64,000 nucleotides of DNA from JAOAIV01 sp038849555 (GCA_038849555.1 JAWCMT010000001.1:88682-152681); one strand, 5' to 3'. Counted from the stretch's first letter, positions 18,319-26,510 are shown. Notes: a model not told the origin generated them from the letters alone. A program made the numbers and translations.

Positions 18319-19145
18319 TGCAGTCCAAAAAAGAGCAAAAGAAACTTGGCAGAGAAAAACTGCAGCGCATTATAGAGATGTGCATAGCAATTGAAAATCA
18401 CACGGTAGACCCATTCATGCTGGATGTGGACAACATACTTGCAATTGTCAGAGAGTATTTTCCGCAGTGGGAGCAGGCTGAAGAGCTTAATTTGGATGCC
18501 GAAGCCCTTCATCATTTAGCCTCGGCTATAAAGCTCCAAAGCGAATGGGTTAAACATCGCAGCACATCGCTTTACACAGACCCATTTCTGCTCGAAGAAA
18601 AAATCACGCAAACAACCAAAGAAGAAATGCTAAGCATATTCCTCAAGGCATGGCATCCCGTAGTTGAGCTGGAGCAGCTTAGCCTCCACAGCTTCGCTGA
18701 AGCGCTGCGGTACTGGGAAACGCTGGTGCCGCTTAAGGACAGGTGGCCCGAGCTGACAGTTCCAGAAGTCGCCGCGGGCACTGCCACAAGAGATGAGTTA
18801 GTTAAGCAGCGCATCCTAAGCGACAAAGTCTTTTCGGAAGAGCTGGAAGGCTACTGGCAAGAGCTGAAAGCGAAAGTTAGCGAAACGGGCTCTGACGGCA
18901 AAATGCTCTACTGGGACTTTATCGGCGCTGAGACTTATGAGGAAACTGTTCAGCGCGCTTTCCTGACAAGTTTTCTGGTAACCTACGGCTACGCCACTTT
19001 GGAGATTCATCCTTTGGAGGAGGCTGTTTTCATTAAGCCGCTTGAAAAACCCACATCTAAAATTAGCGCGCAACAGTTGATTTCAATTCCGATATCGGTT
19101 ACTTTTGAGAATTGGCAAAAGTGGAAAAGAGGCGAATTAAAGTGA
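18318..19145 (+). CDS. Kleisin-like (ScpA/Nse4-like) subunit
   Basis: A 275-residue protein with the kleisin plan. The N-terminal helical region reads TVDPFMLDVDNILAIVREYF and then LNLDAEALHHLASAIKLQ, close in spacing to the ScpA pattern of a D-rich helix followed by LDL...A...LLAAAILL. A polar middle carries few motifs. The C-terminal segment EETVQRAFLTSFLVTYGYAT and then EAVFIKPLEK resembles the ScpA/Rad21 winged helix that docks on an SMC head. The GTG start overlaps the SMC stop, and the gene's own stop overlaps the next GTG (GTGA). Similarity is weak at sequence level; context carries much of the call. Confidence 0.6.
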   Translation: MQSKKEQKKLGREKLQRIIEMCIAIENHTVDPFMLDVDNILAIVREYFPQWEQAEELNLDAEALHHLASAIKLQSEWVKHRSTSLYTDPFLLEEKITQTTKEEMLSIFLKAWHPVVELEQLSLHSFAEALRYWETLVPLKDRWPELTVPEVAAGTATRDELVKQRILSDKVFSEELEGYWQELKAKVSETGSDGKMLYWDFIGAETYEETVQRAFLTSFLVTYGYATLEIHPLEEAVFIKPLEKPTSKISAQQLISIPISVTFENWQKWKRGELK

Positions 19146-19777
19146 GCAAGCGAAAAGGTTTGTATGCAAGCAAAATGAAGCGGGCGACGCATATGCTGTT
19201 TTACAGGCGGCATCAGAAGCCCGGCGTTAAAGGCTGGGAGCTCCGTAGAGTTTTAGGCTCAGATTACCCCAAAGTTCTGGAGATACTTGATGATTACTTG
19301 AAAAGCTTGGATTTGCAGGTTAAAACCGTTTTTGAAGAGGGAAAAGCGCCCTCTGGGAAGCCTTCGCTGGAAGAATTAGACAAAGCGCGATTCTACATTA
19401 CGCTAAGGGGCGAGTTGACGCCGAAAGAAGCGAAAATGATTGGCTGGCGAATAGACGATTTAGCTGGCTTAGCTGTTACCATCGCCTACATAATCAGCAA
19501 GAAGGGCCAAGCGCCACGTAAGGACGTGGAGGCAATGCTAAGCGAAAAGCTGCCAGGCTGGAAGGTTGGTTTAAACGTTGACCGTTACATTCGCTATGGT
19601 TACCTACAGCAAGATGACAAGGAGCAACTGTATCTGGACTGGAGAACCCGAGCGGAAGTTGACGAGAAAGCGCTAACAGACTTTCTTCTGAAAAGTGAAG
19701 TGCAGACGACCCTGCCGACTGAAGGTTCCGAGGAAAACCTTGAAGACATTGAGGATGAAGATAGCGAAACATCATAG
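19142..19777 (+). CDS. KITE-like tandem winged-helix subunit (ScpB/Nse1/Nse3-like)
   Basis: A 211-residue protein. It appears to hold two winged-helix domains (about 8-85 and 95-175): KGWELRRVLGSDYPKVLEIL with a beta wing ending in KARFYITLRGELT, then AGLAVTIAYIISKKGQAPRK with a second wing near QEDD-like QQDDKEQLYLDW. The last 25 residues are a strongly acidic tail (EENLEDIEDEDSE). Tandem winged helices beside SMC and kleisin genes define KITE proteins such as ScpB, MukE and Nse1/Nse3. I chose GTG 19142, which overlaps the previous stop as GTGA, over TTG 19112. No transcription-factor feature argues for an unrelated role. Confidence 0.6.
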   Translation: MSKRKGLYASKMKRATHMLFYRRHQKPGVKGWELRRVLGSDYPKVLEILDDYLKSLDLQVKTVFEEGKAPSGKPSLEELDKARFYITLRGELTPKEAKMIGWRIDDLAGLAVTIAYIISKKGQAPRKDVEAMLSEKLPGWKVGLNVDRYIRYGYLQQDDKEQLYLDWRTRAEVDEKALTDFLLKSEVQTTLPTEGSEENLEDIEDEDSETS

Positions 19778-19805
19778 CAAGGAAACAAAAAATGGGAAGG
19801 GTTGT

Positions 19806-21656
19806 TTAGCTCAGCTTGATTTCTGCTATGAACGCCAGTGTGTCTAAGCTGTTTAGCTGCACTTTCGCGTTGGACACTGTGTAAAGCGTGTTGCCAATGT
19901 ACAGCGCACGACGCACGCCCCAGTCGCCCTCAACTCCCATATCAGTTTGTGGTTGATGTGTCACGTTACCTCTAAACTCGAACCCGCGCGCCAGCGTTAC
20001 CTTGAACACGTAGGCTCCTTGGAAGTAGTATCCCTGTGTGCCGCTGTCTTTGCTGCCTGAGTCGACTACGCCATAGGTGGTGAGTGAAATTGGAATCACC
20101 AGTAGCTCCTTCTGTCTGTCAAATAGAAACGCCTTTGGCTCGTAGAGCGCTTCTGAATCTGTCCAGTCTCCTTCCACAATATACTTGGCTATTTCCTTTG
20201 GCTCGTTAACGTTTGTGACGTCGAACAGCGAAAGCTTAACAGTGTTGTTCTCTTTGCCTAAGCCGATGACGTGGTTCGCGTCGAAGAGATGTAGATAGCT
20301 CGAGTAGCCTGGAATCTTTAGTTCGCCAGCCACCTTCGGCTCAGCAGGGTTGCGCAGGTCGATTACGAAGAAGGGATCTACCTGCCTGAACGTGACGACG
20401 TAGCCCTTGTCTCCCATGAACCGTACAGCGTATATGCGTTCATCTTCCGCCAATCCTTCTAGTTTGCCCACAATTGATAGGCTCTTATCCAGCACGTAAA
20501 CATTGTTTGTCTGCGTCTTCTCGTTCTGCCAGGTTGTGGCTATCCTAAAGTTGCCGTTGTACTCGTCCATTGAGTACTGATTAAGCACATAGCCTGGAAC
20601 ACTGCCTTTTGCTTCAAACGTTAACGTGGCGTCGTTTATGCGCACCCGGTAGATAGTTGTGTACTGGCCTTCGTTCCATGTTGAATATGTCACGTAGATG
20701 TTGCTTGTGGATACGTACATGACGCTGGTGCCGCCCATCAGCACAGTCAGGTTAGTAGGCTGCTGCGCGTCGTCCAAGATGTTTACGGCGATGAAGGAGG
20801 TGAAGGTGAAGTACCTGTCCACCGTGTCAGAATAGTATACGCTTGATGGTGCAATGGGCGTTGCTTTCTTTTCCTGATAGAGCACTGGAAGCGTCACTGT
20901 ATCATTCAAGACATAGGCGGGCTGGTTAATGACTGCATATACGTAGTTGCCTATCATTCTGGAGCTGAAATAGCCGCCGCTTATTGACAGGTTTCTGGCG
21001 AGAAGGGGATACGCTTTATCAGACATGTCATAGACGTACAGGAAGGTGCTGCCGCTAATAGGGCCGGGATAAATCAAAGTTTCTGGGCCGCCCGAGCGGA
21101 AGATAACGGGCTGAAAGCGGCTGGCGATGACTACAAGTCTGCTGCTGTCTTCACTTAAGTATAAACCCTCTGGGTAAGTGTAGTTTTCAAGTGTGATTTT
21201 CGCGATAACCTTTGGGTCTTGCGGGTCAGCCTTGAGTATGTAAATGGCGCTTTGCGGTTCTGAATAGCCATAAGTAGTGGCTGCTACGTAAACGTATTTG
21301 CCATCAGTCTTCACGATGTCGGCTTCGTCAACTCCTGCAACCTGAATATTCGTGGTGGAATAACCACTCGCTGAGGACTCGCCGCTCTTTGCAAGAGGCG
21401 CAGGCATAGTCAATATGACGTCGCTTCTTGCCCAGAGAGGATAAACAGAGATCCCTGAAGAATTTGCAACCAAGTAGTCTCTGAGTTCCTCGTAGGAAGA
21501 GAAAGTTTTCATGTTTGCAACGTAAGGCGTCTCAGTTGGCGGCAACATTGCAGGCGTAGTGCCATAGGTGTAAATTAAAGCAACGAGAACTATGGCGGAG
21601 AGCACTGCAGCTAATCCGTACATCGACGTTTTTTTCTTGACTTCTTGCTGAACCAT
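19806..21656 (-). CDS. Secreted beta-propeller protein (Beta_propel, PF09826 type)
   Basis: A 616-residue protein with an N-terminal membrane anchor or signal (about 12-32) and then a long beta-rich region. The segment NIQVAGVDEADIVKTDGKYV (about 101-120) is the signature of the archaeal and bacterial Beta_propel family. Later blades carry FFVIDLRNPAEPKVAGELKI and SLFDVTNVNEPKEI. Proteins of this kind are displayed outside the cell; their activity is unknown. The promoter region carries a perfect inverted repeat (21711-21727), nearly the same as one before the adjacent HTH gene, so the HTH protein probably controls it. Confidence 0.85.
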   Translation of the reverse strand: MVQQEVKKKTSMYGLAAVLSAIVLVALIYTYGTTPAMLPPTETPYVANMKTFSSYEELRDYLVANSSGISVYPLWARSDVILTMPAPLAKSGESSASGYSTTNIQVAGVDEADIVKTDGKYVYVAATTYGYSEPQSAIYILKADPQDPKVIAKITLENYTYPEGLYLSEDSSRLVVIASRFQPVIFRSGGPETLIYPGPISGSTFLYVYDMSDKAYPLLARNLSISGGYFSSRMIGNYVYAVINQPAYVLNDTVTLPVLYQEKKATPIAPSSVYYSDTVDRYFTFTSFIAVNILDDAQQPTNLTVLMGGTSVMYVSTSNIYVTYSTWNEGQYTTIYRVRINDATLTFEAKGSVPGYVLNQYSMDEYNGNFRIATTWQNEKTQTNNVYVLDKSLSIVGKLEGLAEDERIYAVRFMGDKGYVVTFRQVDPFFVIDLRNPAEPKVAGELKIPGYSSYLHLFDANHVIGLGKENNTVKLSLFDVTNVNEPKEIAKYIVEGDWTDSEALYEPKAFLFDRQKELLVIPISLTTYGVVDSGSKDSGTQGYYFQGAYVFKVTLARGFEFRGNVTHQPQTDMGVEGDWGVRRALYIGNTLYTVSNAKVQLNSLDTLAFIAEIKLS

Positions 21657-21710
21657 ACTTTTTTCACCTGATCTAATTGTAAGATAACCGTTGAATATTA
21701 TCCTAAGCCG

Positions 21711-21738
21711 TAGAACAGATTGTTCTAAAAATTAGAAC
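21711..21738. promoter_or_regulatory. Operator TAGAACA-GAT-TGTTCTA plus extra half-site
   Basis: A perfect 7-bp inverted repeat with a 3-bp spacer (21711-21727) is followed by an added half-site TTAGAAC (21732-21738). It lies just upstream of the TATA-like sequence GATAATATTC on the minus strand (about 21692-21702), about 55 bases before the propeller gene start. A matching site stands before the HTH regulator gene. The position upstream of TATA would suit an activator. Confidence 0.6.
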
Positions 21739-22193
21739 GGTCGCATAGTCCATACTCGGTAGGCCTCATACCAGAAGATTGCGCAGACAATGGCGCCGAA
21801 AATGGTGATGAACAAGTTTTCGCGCATAAACAGGTCCTGCATCAGAAACAGCAAATACGCCACATAGAAAACGGTTGAGAACAACGCGTAGAAGAAGTAT
21901 CTTGGGAAGAGTAGCTTGCCAAGTTTCACGTAGTGGCGGAGCACGCCGATTTTCACTTGGTTAACAAGCACGTAGTGCCCGCCAATTTCTTGTTTCTCAA
22001 CCAAGCCTAACTCGCGCAGCTGTTCAAGGTGATGATTGGCTACGCTTGGGCTGCTAAAGCGCAGGGCACGCTGAACTTCCCGCGCGCTCACAGGATTTCC
22101 ATGCCTAAGCAGATACCAGTAGACCTTCCAAGCTTTGCCTCGGAGGGCATACTCGAATTTTGTTTCGTCATCAGTGCTCATTAGCGAAGGCAC
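21732..22193 (-). CDS. Membrane-bound winged-helix transcription regulator
   Basis: A 153-residue protein. Residues about 15-80 form an ArsR-like winged helix (YWYLLRHGNPVSAREVQRAL, SSPSVANHHLEQLRELGLVE, a beta wing at GGHYVLV). Two membrane helices follow (about 95-115 and 122-143). The DNA-binding part is therefore cytoplasmic and tethered to the membrane, which suits direct sensing of an envelope signal. Start is GTG 22193 or ATG 22181; a TATA-like CTTATAAG at 22221-22228 favours a very short leader. The inverted repeats before this gene and before the downstream propeller gene suggest autoregulation and control of its neighbour. Confidence 0.8.
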   Translation of the reverse strand: MPSLMSTDDETKFEYALRGKAWKVYWYLLRHGNPVSAREVQRALRFSSPSVANHHLEQLRELGLVEKQEIGGHYVLVNQVKIGVLRHYVKLGKLLFPRYFFYALFSTVFYVAYLLFLMQDLFMRENLFITIFGAIVCAIFWYEAYRVWTMRPF

Positions 22194-22233
22194 CCTAGGT
22201 TAATACATATTAGGTATCTGCTTATAAGACCAA

Positions 22234-22258
22234 TTCTTAGAACAGACTGTTCCTAGAA
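22234..22258. promoter_or_regulatory. Operator GAACA-GAC-TGTTC before the HTH regulator
   Basis: The core inverted repeat GAACA/TGTTC (22240-22252, 3-bp spacer) is extended by outer arms TTCT (22234-22237) and AGAA (22255-22258). It shares GAACAGA-TGTTC with the site at 21711-21727. It stands about 6-12 bp upstream of the CTTATAAG TATA box of the regulator gene, nearly the same placement as at the propeller gene. It overlaps the last codons of the next upstream gene. Confidence 0.6.
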
Positions 22259-23365
22259 AGTTTTTGGCGCCCAAAATTTGCGATTTTTCAATTTCTTTGC
22301 CACTTCAGGCTTTTCCCTTTCCAACTCTTCTATAATCACAGCCTTGATCAGCATAGTGGAGACAGGCGGGTCCATCTTGCTCAGCTTAACTTGAACATGC
22401 TTAACAATTCTATCTGCAAGTTCATCGTCCACGCCGATTTTTTTAAGTGAATTAACGATCTTTTGAATTTTAAACTCCTCGATAGCTCCTGACTTTTGCT
22501 CTACACTGATGGCTGGTTGCTTCTGGATTTCAGCAGGTAACGCGACAACGAGGGACGCTTTTGCACCGCGGATTTTTTCAAGTAACCCCGTGTCAGCTAC
22601 TATGGTGATGACTTTTTGCTCTTCGTCTATTCCTTTAACTTCAATCTTCTCGATGACTTCATTATTGTCCAAGAAAATTTTCACAACATCGCCTGCTGCT
22701 AATTGGGCAGGAATGACTTGGTATGCTATTGGCAGCGCCACGCTTCCTTCAGGGATAGATACGCTTAAACCTTTTTCCTTAGCGGCTATCGCTAAGTGAA
22801 TAACCTTTCCAGTTGGATCTAACTCGATTTCAACATCGCCTATGCCCCAATCTGTAATCAGCCTCCTTTTCACTCTTGCTGCAAGCTCTTCCACCGGTAG
22901 GTCCGCCGGCAAGGTCAATTCTCTCTCAGACAACTCAGCCTTTAGAGAAAAAGGAACTTTCGGCTTAGCGGCAATGTCATATATTAAACGTGCATTGGGT
23001 AGTTTAACAGTGGTATAAGCCGTTTTCTTTGCGCCGATGCCGAATAGGGACACGCCCTTCTTGGGAATTTTCGCTGCTATTTTATCTCCGGTGTTAACTC
23101 CCCAAACAATAAAGATGCTTACTGCCACAATCTTGAGTGCTCCCCCGAAGGTAGGTTGTTCCAAGATTGCAAGCAATCCGCCTGTGAAACCCAAAAAGCC
23201 TAGCCCAAACAGAATGCCAATGAAAGAGGATAATTTTTCATCTGTGAAATATCTGTATACTGCGGATAGAAGCATTACTATGAAAAAGGCGACGGCGCCG
23301 TAGACTAAGCCCCAAAGGAGCCCCAATATAGATTCCGCGATAAGTTCATACATGCTTAGACTCAC
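22253..23365 (-). CDS. Membrane protein with C-terminal ATP-cone domain
   Basis: A 370-residue protein with three or four membrane helices in the first 95 residues. A soluble region follows whose part at about 205-275 (GDVVKIFLDNNEVIEKIEVK) recalls regulatory beta domains such as TrkA-C. The C-terminus (about 285-370) begins VEQKSGAIEEFKIQKIVNSL and has the layout of an ATP-cone, the nucleotide-sensing module of ribonucleotide reductases and NrdR. ATP-cones on membrane proteins are unusual. A nucleotide-gated channel or sensor is possible, but no selectivity filter is visible. Start GTG 23365; ATG 23353 is an alternative. Confidence 0.65.
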   Translation of the reverse strand: MSLSMYELIAESILGLLWGLVYGAVAFFIVMLLSAVYRYFTDEKLSSFIGILFGLGFLGFTGGLLAILEQPTFGGALKIVAVSIFIVWGVNTGDKIAAKIPKKGVSLFGIGAKKTAYTTVKLPNARLIYDIAAKPKVPFSLKAELSERELTLPADLPVEELAARVKRRLITDWGIGDVEIELDPTGKVIHLAIAAKEKGLSVSIPEGSVALPIAYQVIPAQLAAGDVVKIFLDNNEVIEKIEVKGIDEEQKVITIVADTGLLEKIRGAKASLVVALPAEIQKQPAISVEQKSGAIEEFKIQKIVNSLKKIGVDDELADRIVKHVQVKLSKMDPPVSTMLIKAVIIEELEREKPEVAKKLKNRKFWAPKTF

Positions 23366-23472
23366 GTGTTCCTAATAGCGTTTTATCGCATAAAAACATC
23401 ATCTTTCTACATAAAGCAAGTTACCTAAGTCATAGGAAAAAGAGCGGCTGGACGCTTCAAAGTAGGCGGAGA

Positions 23473-24135
23473 TTAGGTATTTTCAGTAGGCAATCTTCCC
23501 TTCGATAGATTCGCTGAAAGCCCAGGAGGCAAGTCAGGAAGCTTTGAATCAATTTTCTGCTCTGCAACAGCAGCTGCCTCGGAAAGTATCTTCGCCGCGT
23601 CCTCGTTGACGCTGTTAAAGTTCAAGGATAAGCCAGAGCTTGCGCCGCAATCGAACATTAAGCCACTTAGCATATTGCTTATGTCGCCCAGCTCGTTTTC
23701 AGCCTCAGGCAGCACACCGCACAAGCCCACATTTAATGAACGTAGCACGCTTATACATGGGCCCAGTGTTGCCACCATATCGCCGAACTCCGTGATTGTC
23801 CGCATTCTCAGTAGCACTTGGTCAAGGGCAAGCCGTGCGTTCATGATAAGCCGCTCCATTCTGCGAACCTCAGCCAGCTCGTTAGCGTAAATGTTGGCGT
23901 GCGCCGTGTCATGCTGCTCGTAAGCAGCAACTATCTTCGTGAACAGCGCCTTGTCTTTTTGACTAAACCGTTCCGAAGCTTGATCCAGCCTTTGAATTTG
24001 AAGCTCCAAACGCTTAATTGCGTAGTCTAAGCGTGGCTTCAGCGCTTGCGGCGGAGCGAATGAGGCGCGTATTGTGTCAACGAACGATGTCTCTTCTCGT
24101 CTGCTTTCCCATTTTTTGGCAAATTTTTCAGACAT
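23473..24135 (-). CDS. cdvB: ESCRT-III-related protein (CdvB/Snf7 family)
   Basis: A 220-residue, highly charged helical protein. KPRLDYAIKRLELQIQRLDQ begins the long helix 1, then a second long helix reads YANELAEVRRMERLIMNARL, then ITEFGDMVATLGPCISVLRS: the Snf7 core of archaeal CdvB. The C-terminal tail is Pro-rich (LPDLPPGL), where CdvB proteins carry the short MIM motif that binds the Vps4-like CdvC. CdvB polymers drive membrane scission in cell division or vesicle budding. Neither cdvA nor cdvC lies nearby. ATG 24135 follows a GAGGG site; an upstream ATG would add 12 residues. Confidence 0.88.
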   Translation of the reverse strand: MSEKFAKKWESRREETSFVDTIRASFAPPQALKPRLDYAIKRLELQIQRLDQASERFSQKDKALFTKIVAAYEQHDTAHANIYANELAEVRRMERLIMNARLALDQVLLRMRTITEFGDMVATLGPCISVLRSLNVGLCGVLPEAENELGDISNMLSGLMFDCGASSGLSLNFNSVNEDAAKILSEAAAVAEQKIDSKLPDLPPGLSANLSKGRLPTENT

Positions 24136-24361
24136 TGTGATGCCCTCAGCGGATAATGTTATTTTAAGCATACTTATGTATTGTTAATATGGAAAAAACA
24201 TGTAGGTATATATGTCAAGTTGCTAGGTACACGTAAACCATGCTACATCCAAAAAGCCTATGCAACAAGCGCACCATCTTAAACCCATCCACTTTATAAC
24301 AATCAAAAACCCGCCGCTGGTTAGGCTGTTACACTTGAAGAAGAACAACCATTAGGCACAT

Positions 24362-24928
24362 TTAAACTGTGCAAAGCAGGTTTCTGATTGTCATGGCGAC
24401 TTCTTCTTTCGATTTGCTTGCGTTAATAATTGTCCATTTTCCAATTAATGCCAAAGAAAGTGCTTTCGCCCTTACTTTTCTAAGTGCATCCAAGCTTTCA
24501 AACATCTCTCGGTTTCTGCGCGTTCGGCATATTCGTTTGTAAGCATCATCGGGCATAATATCCAGAAAAAGCAGGGCATCTGATTTCGGCACAATAAGGG
24601 CGAAAAAGTGGTATGCAATTCTGTGCAATGGCGCGGGCAAATAGGCTGTGCCCATTAAATAGCGTACAAAAATTATGTGGTCATACTTTTGCCAAGTGTA
24701 AATTAGAATCGAGCGAATCACGTCTATCATGTAGAAAAGTGCGGAGGCAAAATGCGCGTTTTTTCCTTTTGCGTAAAGAAACTGCCTTGCTTTCGAGCCG
24801 AAAAAATTATCAGTTGACGGGTGGAATCGAAGACAAACCGTTTGTCCCTTGGCTGTTAGAAACTTGAAAAGCTGAACGGCTTGGGTGCTTTTTCCAGAGG
24901 CATCTAACCCGTCGATGACTATGAACAC
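24362..24928 (-). CDS. Thymidylate kinase-like P-loop kinase
   Basis: A 188-residue protein with Walker A DGLDASGKST at the N-terminus, the DGxDASGKST form of dTMP kinases. The usual DR-motif is only partly kept: IIFVRYLMGTAYLP has Arg-Tyr but no Asp before it. The lid region CRTRRNREMFESLDALRK holds several Arg. It could be a true dTMP kinase or a paralogue acting on another (deoxy)nucleotide or alcohol. It is the last gene of an operon with a polyprenol-kinase-like gene and a UbiA prenyltransferase, with 3-4 bases between genes, which hints at a lipid-linked role. Confidence 0.75.
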   Translation of the reverse strand: MFIVIDGLDASGKSTQAVQLFKFLTAKGQTVCLRFHPSTDNFFGSKARQFLYAKGKNAHFASALFYMIDVIRSILIYTWQKYDHIIFVRYLMGTAYLPAPLHRIAYHFFALIVPKSDALLFLDIMPDDAYKRICRTRRNREMFESLDALRKVRAKALSLALIGKWTIINASKSKEEVAMTIRNLLCTV

Positions 24929-24931
24929 GTG

Positions 24932-25654
24932 CTAAGCGCCTCCGCTTAAAATCAGGAATGTTAAAGCGCTTAATAGCGGCACTGTTATGTTATCAAATCC
25001 TAAAGGCGAAAGGCTTTCCGCTAAAGCAGCTACGAACGCTACGGCTAACGCTGCTTGAAGCACATTCACGATTGAAAACGGATATAATATGGAGAAAAAT
25101 AGTAAGCTAACGGCTAAACTTATGAAGCTCGCAAAAAACATGGCAACTGAGCCTTCAAGGCTTTTCGCGGCGAAGATGCGAAAGCGTCTCTTCCCGTATT
25201 TTTCGCCCACTAAAGCGGCGGAGGCATCGCCATAAGCCATCGGTAAAACTCCAGCTGCAACAATGTAGGGTTTGGCAGAAAAGAACAACGCTAGAATAGT
25301 GTAAGATACAGCGTAGAAGACGAGGCCGAATTGATGCCCTTCCTCAGTTATGCCCGTCAGGCCCTTCATTTTTTCATAGAAACGTTTAGAGGGCGAGTGA
25401 GGTGTGGCAAAGAAAGTTACAAGCACAAATGGAGCTGCGACAAGAAACGGGAAATTAAGCGGGAAAGAATTGTAGGTGAAAAAGGGAATTATGAAAGGGA
25501 GATTTCCAATCATCACATGCAGAAACTTTCTAGCAGATTTACGTGAGATAAGTCGATTGTCAGCCATTTTTCCTGAAAACACAATTATAATCATAATGTA
25601 GGTGTAACATAGAGTTAGCAGCGCCAAGTTTGCGAGGGCTTCGCTGTCTAACAT
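24932..25654 (-). CDS. Dolichol/phytol kinase-like CTP-dependent membrane enzyme
   Basis: A 240-residue protein with about seven membrane helices. RKSARKFLHVMIGN (near 38-51), MAYGDASAALVGEKYGKRRF with KSLEGSVAMF, and AESLSPLGFDNITVPLLSA match the SEC59/VTE5 family, which phosphorylates long-chain polyprenols with CTP. In archaea such enzymes are thought to make dolichyl phosphate for N-glycosylation, or to salvage geranylgeraniol. Directly upstream is the ether-lipid prenyltransferase gene, so a substrate of isoprenoid nature is likely. GTG/ATG choice at the N-terminus is not critical; the predicted start fits the first helix. Confidence 0.82.
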   Translation of the reverse strand: MLDSEALANLALLTLCYTYIMIIIVFSGKMADNRLISRKSARKFLHVMIGNLPFIIPFFTYNSFPLNFPFLVAAPFVLVTFFATPHSPSKRFYEKMKGLTGITEEGHQFGLVFYAVSYTILALFFSAKPYIVAAGVLPMAYGDASAALVGEKYGKRRFRIFAAKSLEGSVAMFFASFISLAVSLLFFSILYPFSIVNVLQAALAVAFVAALAESLSPLGFDNITVPLLSALTFLILSGGA

Positions 25655-25658
25655 GTGC

Positions 25659-26510
25659 TCACCTGAAGGCGCCGAAAATAAACGCCAAAAAGCCGAGAAT
25701 AAACCAAACGAGAACCAATTTTTTTATTCGACGTGCGTTTTCCCGTGAATAGTCTTTGAGGAGAAGAGCCGAGGAAACTGCGAACCCCGCGTCAGTTACC
25801 AGAACGAATGGTATGAACCAGAATGAAACTATGCCTAAAAGCCATGGAAGAGGCGTCAACGAAACAGCCAACAAATAAAACACGACCGCGGCGGCTGCAG
25901 CGGTTCTTTCGCCGTAATGCACTGCCAGCGTCTTAACGCCCTCCGCCCTGTCGCCCTTGACGTCGACTATGCCCTTTGTAATTTCTCTGCCCGTGTTAGA
26001 GAGAAACGCCATAAGAGCAAAAAGCAGAACATTAAGCGGCACATATCCGAGACTGATTATGCTGCCGTAGATGAAGGGGATAGCCACGCATGTGCTGACG
26101 AGAAGGTTGCCGGGTAAACCACTGCGCTTGCCAACTGTGACATAAGTTACCATAACTGTCCAAGCGATCACGGCAACCGCCAAGCACAAAAGGCTCGTGA
26201 GGTAAGCGAAAACAAAACCTACTGCTGAAAAGATAAAAACGAAAGCCAAAGCCTGACGCGGGCTCACTAAGCCGCTTGGAATGGGACGAGACGGCTCGTT
26301 AATAGCGTCAATCGCCCTGTCGTAATAATCATTGATAGCCATTGACGCGGCGGTTAATGTAAAACCAGTTAAAAAGCCATAGAAAACGCCGAGCCAGCTG
26401 AAATCAGAGAACTGCGGTTTCGCTAAAACTGCGCCTACAAACACCGCGAAGCCCATCATTGCACAGTTGACGGGACGCATCAGCCGTATAAAGCCGCTTA
26501 CCTTACTCAT
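25659..26510 (-). CDS. UbiA prenyltransferase, geranylgeranylglyceryl-phosphate geranylgeranyltransferase
   Basis: A 283-residue enzyme with about eight membrane helices and both Asp-rich motifs of UbiA enzymes: NDYYDRAIDAINEPSRPIPS and DVKGDRAEGVKTLA. The form of these motifs and the size fit DGGGP synthase, which adds the second geranylgeranyl chain in archaeal ether-lipid synthesis at the membrane. ATG 26510 follows an AAAGGT site; TTG 26519 is upstream in frame. It heads the three-gene unit with the polyprenol-kinase-like and thymidylate-kinase-like genes. Confidence 0.88.
   Translation of the reverse strand: MSKVSGFIRLMRPVNCAMMGFAVFVGAVLAKPQFSDFSWLGVFYGFLTGFTLTAASMAINDYYDRAIDAINEPSRPIPSGLVSPRQALAFVFIFSAVGFVFAYLTSLLCLAVAVIAWTVMVTYVTVGKRSGLPGNLLVSTCVAIPFIYGSIISLGYVPLNVLLFALMAFLSNTGREITKGIVDVKGDRAEGVKTLAVHYGERTAAAAAVVFYLLAVSLTPLPWLLGIVSFWFIPFVLVTDAGFAVSSALLLKDYSRENARRIKKLVLVWFILGFLAFIFGAFR

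Noticed and set aside
16378..19777. Calling the trio a Wadjet (JetABCD) or MukBEF defence system
   Set aside because: The SMC is far too short, has an SMC5/6-type head, and no JetD/TOPRIM nuclease gene is adjacent.
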